From Bordetella parapertussis (GTDB lineage: Bacteria; Pseudomonadota; Gammaproteobacteria; Burkholderiales; SG8-41), in the NCBI GenBank assembly GCA_945885345.1, contig CAMCYP010000017.1:1-64000 (forward strand): DNA of 64,000 bases. Direction: 5' to 3'. The notes beneath the pieces were generated by a model that ran no database searches, was not told the origin of the DNA, and saw only the letters and a list, made by a program, of their open reading frames with translations. A program made the position numbers and the translations under genes. Shown here one piece after another: positions 14,757 through 23,000 of the stretch; the first letter of the stretch is position 1, and each line of letters opens with the position of its first letter.

Positions 14757-15728
14757 ATGAGCACTTTTCAGGCTGCTGAATCCATGCCGGGTGACCTGGC
14801 GGCGCGTCTCGTTGATGCTGACGCCGAAGTGCGGCGCATCGCGGTGATGGAGCTGCCGTACAGTGACGAAGACGACATCCTGCCGTTGCTGTTGAAAGCG
14901 CTGGCCGACACTGATCCGCAGGTGCGCGCCGAAGCGGCGAAAGCAGTGGAGGGTTTCGAGGAGCCCGAGGCGGTGACCGCATTGCTGGGTTTGTTGCATG
15001 ACCCGGCGGAGGAGACGCGCCGCGCCGCGGCCGACACGCTGTCCGAACTGAAGGAGAGCAGCAACGGCGGGTTGTTGCTGCAGGCTGTGGCGGATGCCGA
15101 TCCCTTCGTGAAGGCTGCCGTGTTCCGCGCATTACGTCCGTTGCGGGTGGCTGACAGTCTGGCACCGGCACTGTCCGGCCTCGACCATCCGTCGCCGCAG
15201 GTGCGGCGCGAAGCCACCGGCGTGCTGGGTTATCTCAAACATGCCGGCTCGCTGGGGCCGCTGACGCGCGTTGCGATGAACGATCCCGATCCCGAAGTGC
15301 GGCGCATCGCTGTCGGCGCACTGGGTTTTGCCACCGATGTGGAGGTATTGCCGGCGTTGACCCATGCGCTGGGGGATACCTCCTGGCAGGTGCGTGAAGA
15401 AGCTGCCGGCACTCTCGGGAAACTGAAGCTCATCGGCGCTGTTGATCATCTGATTACGGCAATGGCTGATCGCTACTGGCAGGTGCGGGTGCGTGCGGCA
15501 CGCAGCCTGGGGCGATTGAAGGCCGTGGCGGCGCTGGACGTATTGAGCGAAGCGTCAATGCATGAAATCAGCAATTTGCGCAAGGAGGCCGTGATTGCCC
15601 TGGGTGAAATCGGTGATCCGCGGGCGATACCCGTGCTGGAAGTCACGCTCAAGGACGCGGATCCCGATGTGCGCAAACTGGCCCAGCTTGCACTGAAGCA
15701 GATCCAGGTCAACAACGCAGGGCACTGA
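14757..15728 (+). CDS. HEAT-repeat protein
   Basis: A 323-residue solenoid made almost wholly of about ten HEAT_2/PBS-lyase-type units of ~31 residues. Each carries a D-x-D-P/W-x-V-R-x-x-A core (e.g. DTDPQVRAEAAKAV, DPDPEVRRIAVGAL, DADPDVRKLAQLAL). There are no cysteines, signal peptide or catalytic motif. HEAT proteins of this sort act as scaffolds or as cofactor-insertion chaperones. Placed between two ferredoxin genes, it may assemble or hold the redox complex. The start at 14757 follows GGGGAG; the longer open frame starting inside the ferredoxin gene is not used. Confidence 0.88.
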   Translation: MSTFQAAESMPGDLAARLVDADAEVRRIAVMELPYSDEDDILPLLLKALADTDPQVRAEAAKAVEGFEEPEAVTALLGLLHDPAEETRRAAADTLSELKESSNGGLLLQAVADADPFVKAAVFRALRPLRVADSLAPALSGLDHPSPQVRREATGVLGYLKHAGSLGPLTRVAMNDPDPEVRRIAVGALGFATDVEVLPALTHALGDTSWQVREEAAGTLGKLKLIGAVDHLITAMADRYWQVRVRAARSLGRLKAVAALDVLSEASMHEISNLRKEAVIALGEIGDPRAIPVLEVTLKDADPDVRKLAQLALKQIQVNNAGH

Positions 15729-15745
15729 GGTACACGGAGAATTTC

Positions 15746-16072
15746 ATGGCTTATGTCGTCACCGAACCCTGCGTCAACTGCCGTTACACGGATTGTGTCG
15801 AGGTCTGCCCGGTGGACTGTTTTCACCAGGGACCGAATTTCATGGTGATCAATCCCGAGGGCTGCATCGACTGCACGCTGTGCGTGGATGAATGCCCGGT
15901 GGAGGCGATCTGCGAAGTTTCCGAAGTGCCGCCGGGACAGGAACATTTCATCGAACTCAATGCACGTTATTCAGCCCTGTGGCCGGTGGTGACCGACAAA
16001 ACGGAGCCCCTGCCAACAGCCGAAGTCTGGGCGACGGTCAGTGAAAAATTCGCCGAACTGAAGGAAGCCTGA
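15746..16072 (+). CDS. 7Fe-type ferredoxin (FdxA-like)
   Basis: A 108-residue ferredoxin starting MAYVVTEPCVNCRYTDC. The first set (C9, C12, C17, C21) combined with CIDCTLCVDECP is the arrangement of [3Fe-4S]/[4Fe-4S] ferredoxins of the FdxA group. The ~50-residue C-terminal extension (HFIELNARYSALWPV and following) is also characteristic. It lies 17 bp after the HEAT gene with a CGGAGA ribosome-binding site. Probably a low-potential carrier between the flavoprotein complex and the NAD(P)-linked 1193-residue flavoprotein further on (inference). Confidence 0.9.
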   Translation: MAYVVTEPCVNCRYTDCVEVCPVDCFHQGPNFMVINPEGCIDCTLCVDECPVEAICEVSEVPPGQEHFIELNARYSALWPVVTDKTEPLPTAEVWATVSEKFAELKEA

Positions 16073-16136
16073 GCGGGTGTACAGCGAATCCATAGCAGCG
16101 GTGCTGGAGGAGAATTTGACTGGTTTTCGTATCTTA

Positions 16137-16150
16137 TTGTTTTTAAACAA
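16137..16150. promoter_or_regulatory. Inverted repeat before the ABC-transporter genes
   Basis: TTGTTT-TT-AAACAA is a perfect inverted repeat 17 bp before the binding-protein ATG and close to its CAGGGAG ribosome-binding site. The first 12 bases (TTGTTTTTAAAC) recur exactly at 23643-23654. A TTGACT box at 16116-16121 could be a -35, but no good -10 follows. Candidate operator. Confidence 0.35.
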
Positions 16151-16167
16151 ATTATCAGGGAGTCGCC

Positions 16168-17622
16168 ATGAACAGCACAAATGTGGGTACGGCAGTTGGA
16201 GCGAAACGATTGTTGCGGCTGCTGCGCAGTGTGTTGCCCGCACTGTGCCTGGTCGCGGGGCTGGGCCATGCCCAGAGCGTGATCAAGATCGGCATCGGCA
16301 CCCAGAATACGACGACGAATACGGTGACCGGCGGCATTGTCATCAAGGAACTCAAGTTGCTTGAAAAGCACCTGCCGAAAACCGGCAAGTACGCCGGCGT
16401 GAAGTACGAGTTCGACTGGCAAAACGCCACCTCCGGGCCGCCGATCACCAACGGCCTGATGGCGGACAAGATCCACATCGGCATGATGGGCGACTATCCC
16501 TTGTTGGTAGCGGGAGCGACCGGGCAGGCTACGAAGAACGAAACGCAGTTGGTGGCAATCATCGCCTATAACCAGTTCGGTGCCGGCAACGGCGTGGTGG
16601 TGCACAAGGATTCGCCGTATTACGAGCTGGCGGATCTGAAAGGCAAGCAGGTGTCGGTGCCCTTCGGCTCCGCGGCGCACGGCATGATGCTGCAGGCGAT
16701 GCAGGCGCGGGGCTGGCCGGAGAATTTCTGGAACCTGGCGAGCCAGTCACCCGAGGTCGGCACCACCAATCTGCAGGAAAAACGCATCGACGGCCACGGC
16801 GATTTTGTGCCCTTCGCCGAACTGCTGCCATTCCGCGGCTTCGCGCGCAAGATTTTTGACGGCGCAGAAACCAAGATTCCGACTTTTCACGGCGTGGTGA
16901 TCCGCAAGGATTTCGGCGAGAAATATCCGGAAATCGTCGTCGCCTACATCAAGGCGCTGATGGAAGCCAATGACTGGGTGCGCAAGAACCCGAAGCTGGC
17001 GATGGAGAAAATCGAGGAATGGACCAAGATCGAAAAAGAGGTCGCTTACGTATTTCTCGGACCCAGCGGCGTGCATACGCTGGATCCGACGATCAAGCCG
17101 AAATGGGTGGAAACCCTGGGCGTGGTTCACGGCGTGCTGCAGAAAATGGGCCGCGTCAAGGAGTTCGACGCCAATGCCTGGGTCAACGAAAGCTACCTGA
17201 AGCAGGCTTTCAAGGAACTCAAACTCGATTACGACAAGCAGAAGGCTTCGTTCGCCGGGTACGAAATCAGCGGCAAGGATGCACTGTGCAATGTCCCGAT
17301 CAAGCAGCCGCGTGAAGCCGGCGAGATCTGGGTGACCGGCGGCAATATCGAACCCTACAGTTCTGCCCTGTGCACCCTGGCCGGCGTCAAAAAATACATG
17401 AGCGAAGGTAAAAAAATCAACGTGGCCTATGTGTTCGACAGGTCGCTGGGCATCAAGATGTTCGCCGACAAGGCGTTTTACGCAGTCAATGCCTCGGATC
17501 CGAAAAAACCGCAGATCGTGCCGTTCCTGCTGAAGAAGGATGCCGAGGCGCATGTTGCCAAGGGTGGCGGCAAGCTGGCGACGTATGCCGAAGCACTGGC
17601 AGCGGCGACCATCGGCAAATAA
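16168..17622 (+). CDS. ABC substrate-binding protein (NrtA/SsuA/TauA class) with C-terminal NosL-like domain
   Basis: A 484-residue periplasmic binding protein. Residues 1-36 look like a signal peptide (two Arg-rich turns, hydrophobic core, cleavage near GHAQS). Residues about 37-365 form the CmpA/NrtA/SsuA-like two-lobed fold, with LKGKQVSVPFGSAAH and PEIVVAYIKALMEAN. The family usually ends near 330-350 residues. Here about 120 extra residues follow, and 397-478 resemble NosL: a Cys402 region, KINVAYVFDRSLGIK, ADKAFYAVNAS, then IVPFLLKKDAEAHVAKGGGKLATYAEAL. NosL-type domains bind copper; the Met ligand of NosL is not evident, so metal binding is uncertain. The permease and ATPase follow directly. 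Confidence 0.85.
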   Translation: MNSTNVGTAVGAKRLLRLLRSVLPALCLVAGLGHAQSVIKIGIGTQNTTTNTVTGGIVIKELKLLEKHLPKTGKYAGVKYEFDWQNATSGPPITNGLMADKIHIGMMGDYPLLVAGATGQATKNETQLVAIIAYNQFGAGNGVVVHKDSPYYELADLKGKQVSVPFGSAAHGMMLQAMQARGWPENFWNLASQSPEVGTTNLQEKRIDGHGDFVPFAELLPFRGFARKIFDGAETKIPTFHGVVIRKDFGEKYPEIVVAYIKALMEANDWVRKNPKLAMEKIEEWTKIEKEVAYVFLGPSGVHTLDPTIKPKWVETLGVVHGVLQKMGRVKEFDANAWVNESYLKQAFKELKLDYDKQKASFAGYEISGKDALCNVPIKQPREAGEIWVTGGNIEPYSSALCTLAGVKKYMSEGKKINVAYVFDRSLGIKMFADKAFYAVNASDPKKPQIVPFLLKKDAEAHVAKGGGKLATYAEALAAATIGK

Positions 17623-17643
17623 TCGGCAACCGGGAGCCGGGCA

Positions 17644-18570
17644 ATGAGCACCGTGCAGGCACTGCGCAAGAAGGACGAGCTGGTGACAGAGGACCGTGAA
17701 GCCGATGGTCCGGCGCCGGTGGCGGCGGTGATCAAGCAGCCGGCGATACAAGCGCCGGCTGCCCGGAATCCGGTCCTGCTGTGGTTGCGCAGCAATGGCG
17801 TCAGCATGCTGCTGTGGGTCGTTTCCATCGGCATCCTGCTCGGCATCTGGTATATCGGCACGCGGTACAAGCTGGAGTTCTACATCCGCTTCACCAATGT
17901 GCCGACGCCGGCGGAAGTGCTGCAGAAGGTGGTGGAGGTCAATAAGTCGGGGAAATTCCTGGTCAATATCGGCATCAGCGTGCGCCGCATCCTGATCGGC
18001 TTTTCCATCGCGGTGGTGCTGGGCTCGTTGCTGGGCCTGTTGATTGGCCGTTATCGTGTCATGCGCGACCTGCTGTTTCCGATCTGCGAAGTGCTGCGGC
18101 CGATTCCGGCGATTGCCTGGGTGCCGATGGCGATCATGTTGTGGCCGACGAATGAAGTCAGCATTGTGTTCATCACCTTCCTCGGTTCGTTTTTCCCGAT
18201 CCTGATCAACACCATCCATGGCGTGCACTCGATAGACCCGGTGCTGATCCGCGCGGCACGCTCCCTGGGCGCCAATGAATTCCGCCTATTTGCAAACGTG
18301 ATCCTGCCCGGGGCGATGCCGCAGATCTTTACCGGCTTCTCGGTGGGCATGGGGGTGGCCTGGGTGTCGCTGATCGCGGCAGAAATGATCTCCGGGCAGT
18401 TCGGCATCGGTTATTTCACCTGGGAAGCCTATTCGCTGGTCAGTTATTCGGAAATCGGCCTAGGCATGATCACCATCGGCGTGCTCGGGCTGGTGTGCAG
18501 CGGCGCCATCCAGATCATCGGCAGGTTGCTGATGCCCTGGTCCACCTATGCCAGTGCGGGAAAGAAATGA
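17644..18570 (+). CDS. ABC transporter permease (SsuC/TauC/NrtB family)
   Basis: A 308-residue inner-membrane permease. A ~45-residue charged, Ala/Pro-rich cytoplasmic head precedes about six membrane helices, the first near VSMLLWVVSIGILLGIWYIG. The EAA loop reads IRAARSLGANEFRLFANVILPGAMPQI, matching the SsuC/TauC group, and should dock onto the next gene's ATPase. The unusual feature is the long N-terminal head. It is 21 bp after the binding protein. Confidence 0.93.
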   Translation: MSTVQALRKKDELVTEDREADGPAPVAAVIKQPAIQAPAARNPVLLWLRSNGVSMLLWVVSIGILLGIWYIGTRYKLEFYIRFTNVPTPAEVLQKVVEVNKSGKFLVNIGISVRRILIGFSIAVVLGSLLGLLIGRYRVMRDLLFPICEVLRPIPAIAWVPMAIMLWPTNEVSIVFITFLGSFFPILINTIHGVHSIDPVLIRAARSLGANEFRLFANVILPGAMPQIFTGFSVGMGVAWVSLIAAEMISGQFGIGYFTWEAYSLVSYSEIGLGMITIGVLGLVCSGAIQIIGRLLMPWSTYASAGKK

Positions 18571-18580
18571 GCAAAAACGA

Positions 18581-19441
18581 ATGAGCGAACAGTCGAGAGG
18601 GGCCATCGACATCAAGGACCTCGGCGTGGTGTTCAACGCCGGCGGCAATACCGTCGAGGCCGTGAGTTCGGTGAGCATGGACGTCAAGCCCGGCGAGTTT
18701 GTTTCGCTGATCGGACCGTCAGGCTGTGGCAAGTCGACCCTGCTCAATATCGTGGCCGGTTTTGTGCGTCCGACTTCGGGCAGCGCTTTGCTGGACGGTG
18801 CGGCGATCAAGGGGCCGGGTTCGGACCGCGGCGTGGTGTTCCAGCAGTATTCGCTGTTTCCCTGGCTCTCGGTGCGCAAGAACGTCGAATTCGGGCTGAA
18901 AATGAAAGGCGTGTCGGCGGCGCAACGGGTGCCGCAGGCGCGGACGCTGCTGGGCCTCGCCGGCCTGCTGGCGTTTGAAAACCACTATCCGGATCAGTTA
19001 TCGGGTGGCATGAAGCAGCGCGTCGGCATCGTTCGCGCGCTGGCGACCAGTCCGCAGGTGTTGCTGATGGACGAACCCTTCGGCGCGCTGGATGCGCAGA
19101 CCCGGGTGGTGATGCAGGAAATCCTCACCAACATGTGGCAGCAGTTCCGGATTTCAGTGCTGTTTGTGACCCATGATATTGATGAGTCGATTTTTCTCTC
19201 GGACAAGATTTATGTGATGACGGCACGGCCGGGCCGCATCAAGGCCGAGATCAAGGTACCGCTGCCACGACCGCGCACGCCGGAAATGACCTACACGCCG
19301 GAATTCATCGGTCTGGTGCAGCAACTGCGGGCACTGATCCGCGAGGAATCCCTGGCCGCGATGGGTTCTGAACTGAAAGACGGCGGGCTCAGCGGTTTCG
19401 GCATGGAAATCGGTCCCCAGGGTGTCGAGAAGGTGGTTTGA
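18581..19441 (+). CDS. ABC transporter ATP-binding protein (SsuB/TauB/NrtD family)
   Basis: A 286-residue ATPase with Walker A GPSGCGKST, Q-loop VFQQYSLFPWL, signature LSGGMKQRVGIVRAL, Walker B VLLMDEPFGALD and the switch His in VTHDIDES. The tail of ~45 residues resembles that of nitrate/sulfonate importers. The ATG at 18581 lies 10 bp after the permease stop; a longer frame beginning in the permease gene is not favoured. The DUF971 gene begins inside its stop codon (TGATG), showing translational coupling. Confidence 0.95.
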   Translation: MSEQSRGAIDIKDLGVVFNAGGNTVEAVSSVSMDVKPGEFVSLIGPSGCGKSTLLNIVAGFVRPTSGSALLDGAAIKGPGSDRGVVFQQYSLFPWLSVRKNVEFGLKMKGVSAAQRVPQARTLLGLAGLLAFENHYPDQLSGGMKQRVGIVRALATSPQVLLMDEPFGALDAQTRVVMQEILTNMWQQFRISVLFVTHDIDESIFLSDKIYVMTARPGRIKAEIKVPLPRPRTPEMTYTPEFIGLVQQLRALIREESLAAMGSELKDGGLSGFGMEIGPQGVEKVV

Positions 19442-19758
19442 TGGCAGCCGTTGTTCAGCCCCTTGAGGTCTGCAACCATGGCACGGAAGGCGTACTGGAA
19501 ATTGCCTGGTCCGACGGCATGACCGGACGCATGGCACACCGGTTGTTGCGCGAAGCCTGTCGTTGCGCGCATTGCACGGCAGTTGCCCGTGGTGGTGTGC
19601 CGGTGCGCGCGGAAACCGGCATCCGCATCACTGCCGTTGAAGCTTATGGCAGCAATACGCTACGCCTGAGTTTTAATGATGGCCACCAACGCGGCCTTTA
19701 TCCCTTCGATTTCCTGCGGTCGCTGGCTGCGCCGGTGTCTCCGGCGCTGAAGCAGTAG
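19441..19758 (+). CDS. DUF971 / GBBH-like N-terminal domain protein
   Basis: A 105-residue protein consisting of one DUF971 domain: IAWSDGMTGRMAHRLLREACRCAHC near the N-terminus and RLSFNDGHQRGLYPFDFLR near the C-terminus. The domain also forms the zinc-binding N-terminal part of gamma-butyrobetaine hydroxylase; here the Cys-x-Cys-x-x-Cys cluster could hold zinc or assist Fe-S work. Stand-alone copies are often near Fe-S or quinone genes, and the role is unknown. The start overlaps the ATPase stop, and this is the last gene of the operon before a convergent small ORF. Confidence 0.88.
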   Translation: MAAVVQPLEVCNHGTEGVLEIAWSDGMTGRMAHRLLREACRCAHCTAVARGGVPVRAETGIRITAVEAYGSNTLRLSFNDGHQRGLYPFDFLRSLAAPVSPALKQ

Positions 19759-19776
19759 AGCGGCATTGCTGCGATG

Positions 19777-19911
19777 TCAACAAACAAAGGCGTTGGCAAA
19801 ACCCAGCAGCAGGTCCGGGTTGAGGTAGCCGCGGAAAATCAGGTAGGTCATGGCCGCGGCCAGCACCGACAACACGGTCCATACCAGCATTTTAATTCGA
19901 GCTGTGTTCAT
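19777..19911 (-). CDS. Conserved-looking 44-residue membrane peptide
   Basis: A short minus-strand frame encodes MNTARIKMLVWTVLSVLAAA followed by a second hydrophobic stretch, the motif FRGYLNPDLLLGFA and a final Cys. One helix (residues 8-26) is predicted to span the membrane. The composition, Met start and compact stop look like a real small protein rather than a shadow, and I recall similar FRGYLNP-ending peptides in betaproteobacteria, though this was not verified. It converges with the DUF971 gene (18 bp apart) and is divergent from the 1193-residue flavoprotein (119-bp gap). Function unknown. Confidence 0.65.
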   Translation of the reverse strand: MNTARIKMLVWTVLSVLAAAMTYLIFRGYLNPDLLLGFANAFVC

Positions 19912-20030
19912 CACGGATGTCCGCCCCGAAAGTGCAGAATCATCCGAATTATTGCACGGGAGGCGCAGGCGCCCCGACTTGCCGCCGTTATCACCAAAAA
20001 CTCTAAGAAAATAACATCCTGATCCAAGTC

Positions 20031-23000
20031 ATGGATACTCCAGTTGATATAATTTCCCCTTTGCACGGCACCAGGAAAATTTTGAACCTATCCGCCGCAA
20101 ATTCCCTGCAGTTCGGTTTTTCCTTCGAAGACTTTTACAGCCGCGATGGTCTGATCCGTGTGGATCAGGTCTTCCTGCGCGAACTGGGGCAGGCGGATGC
20201 CGCATTGCATGCGCAGTTGCTGGCAGCGCGTGCCGCGGCTGATCCGCTGGTGGCAAAAACCGAGTCGGAACTGCTGCTCGCGCTGACACCGCACCTGGAA
20301 GACTTCATCGGTGAACTGTTCGGCATCACGGCGGAGGTTCGCGCGCTGTCGGCGCGGCACCATGATCTGGCGCCACTCTACAGCGTCAAGCGCCTGTTCG
20401 TGCAGCGCAAGGCCATGCACAAGTACAAGGCCGATGCGGCTGCAGCCATCGATGGTCCGGCAGTTGGTGAAAAACTGGCAGCATTGTGTGGCGAGCCGTT
20501 GACGGAACTGGTGTTTGCGAAACAAGTGACGGCCTGGCAACAAGACGAGCAGGCTCATGCCGAAGCGCTGGAACTGGCGCTGCAGTACGCAGCCTGGGCG
20601 GCGCATACGCCCGCGGGACATGAGCGGCATCATGCCGGCGTGCTGTTCAAGTCGCCGCACAAACTGGACATACAGAACCTGGTGCCGGTGCAGACCACCG
20701 CGGCGGCGGGTTATACCGAGCATCGTTTCGATGTGTCACGTCTGCGCCTGCGCCAGGGGTTCAAGCTGACCGATAAGGGTACCGACCTGACCGGTGCGCT
20801 GGACGAGGCGAATTACTGCATCTGGTGCCATGAGCAGGGCAAGGATTCCTGTTCGAAGGGTTTGAAAGAGAAGGGCGCCAGCGGCCGCGGTGCGCAATCC
20901 TTCAAGAAGTCGCCTTTCGGCATCACGCTGGCCGGTTGTCCGCTCGAAGAAAAAATCTCCGAATTCCACAAGGCCAAGACCGAAGGCCTGGCGATCGGCG
21001 CGCTGGCGATCATCACGGTCGATAACCCGATGGTTGCCGCTACCGGGCATCGCATCTGCAACGACTGCATGAAGGCCTGCATTTACCAGAAGCAGGAACC
21101 GGTCAATATCCCGCAGGCGGAAACCCGCACGCTGAAGGATGTGCTGGAACTGCCCTGGGGATTCGAGATTTACGGCCTGCTGACACGCTGGAATCCGCTG
21201 AACCTGCGCCATCCCTGTCCCAAGGCACCCAGCGGCAAGCGGGTACTGGTGGCAGGCATGGGGCCGGCGGGATTTTCGCTGTCCCATTTTCTGATGAACG
21301 ACGGCCATACCGTGGTTGGCATCGATGGGCTGAAAATCGAGCCCTTGCCGGCGGAATTGTCCGGCGTTGACATCACTGGTCGCCGTGTCGCATTCAAACC
21401 GATTCGCGACGTGCGCGAATTGCATGAGTCGCTGGATGAGCGCGCGATGGCCGGATTTGGTGGTGTCGCCGAGTACGGCATTACCGTGCGCTGGGACAAG
21501 AATTTCCTCAAAATCATCCGCCTGCTGCTGGAGCGCCGTTCGCAGTTTGCGTTATTTGGCGGTGTGCGCTTTGGCGGCACGATCACCGCCGAGGATGCTT
21601 TCGCGATGGGTTTTGATCATATTGCGCTGGCAATAGGTGCGGGGCGGCCGACGGTGCTCGATATGCCCAACGGCCTGGCGCGGGGTGTGCGTACGGCCTC
21701 GGATTTTCTGATGGCACTGCAACTGACTGGAGCGGCAAAAACCGATTCGATTGCCAACATGCAGCTGCGGCTGCCGGTGGTGGTGATCGGCGGTGGCCTG
21801 ACCGCCGTGGATGCGGCCACTGAATCACTGGCCTACTATCCGCTGCAGGTCGAGAAATTCCTGCTGCGCTATGAACAGCTGGCGCGCGAACACGGCGAGG
21901 CCGCGGCGCGCATTGCGTGGAATCCGGAGGAGCGCGAAACCGCCGATGAATTCCTTGCGCATGCGCGGGCGATTCGCGCCGAGCGCGCTGCAGCCGCAAA
22001 AGAAGGCCGCGAACCGCGGGTGCTGCAGTTGCTGCAGTCCTGGGGCGGCGCAACCATCGCCTATCGCAAGCGGCTGGTCGACAGCCCGTCGTACACGCTG
22101 AATCACGAAGAGGTGCATAAGGCACTGGAGGAGGGCATTACCTTTGGCGAGTGCCTGACGCCACTGGCCATCAAGGTCGATGCTTATGGGCATGCCCGCG
22201 CATTGAAAGTTGTGGTGCATGCCAAGGGTGAAGACGGCGAATGGCGGGAAACCGGCCGAGTGGAAATGCCGGCGCGGGCGATCCTGATTGCGGCCGGCAC
22301 CCAGCCCAATACCGTGCTGGCGCGCGAGGATGCTGAACATTTTGTGCTCGATGGCCGTTACTTCCGCGCATGCGATGCCAGCGGCCAGCCGGTGGCGGCG
22401 GAGAAGGCGATTTCCAAGCCCAATGCAATCAATGTGCTGCTGTCGAAACGCGATGACGGGCGTTTCATCAGTTATTTCGGTGATGTACATCCGTCATTTT
22501 TCGGCAATGTTGTCAAAGCAATAGGCAGCGCCAAGCAGGGTTATCCGGTGGTCAGCGGTGTGCTGGCGCAGATGAAGCCCGCGGCGGCAGTCGATGACGC
22601 GACCTTCCTCGGTGCCTTGCAGCGTGATTTGCGCGCAACGGTGCACGAGGTGAAACGCCTGACGCCGCAGATCATTGAAGTCGTGGTGCATGCGCCACTG
22701 GCGGCGCGGCGTTTCCAGCCGGGCCAGTTTTATCGTCTGCAGAATTTCGAAGCACTGGCACCACGTACCGCGGGCAGCACGCTGGCCATGGAAGGTCTGG
22801 CGCTTACGGGGGCCTGGGTCGATGCGGAGCAGGGGCTGCTGTCGACCATCGTGCTCGAAATGGGCGGCTCCAGCGATCTGTGCGTGCAGCTCAAGCCCGG
22901 CGAACCCATTGTGCTGATGGGACCGACCGGTACGCCGACCGAAATTCCTACTGGTGAGACCGTGGTACTGGTCGGTGGCGGGCTCGGCAATGCGGTGCTG

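Noticed and set aside
12620-14764. 714-codon minus-strand frame opposite the AprA-like flavoprotein
   Set aside because: The plus-strand gene has clear FAD motifs, a ribosome-binding site and operon context. The opposite frame shows no domain and mirrors its codon bias.
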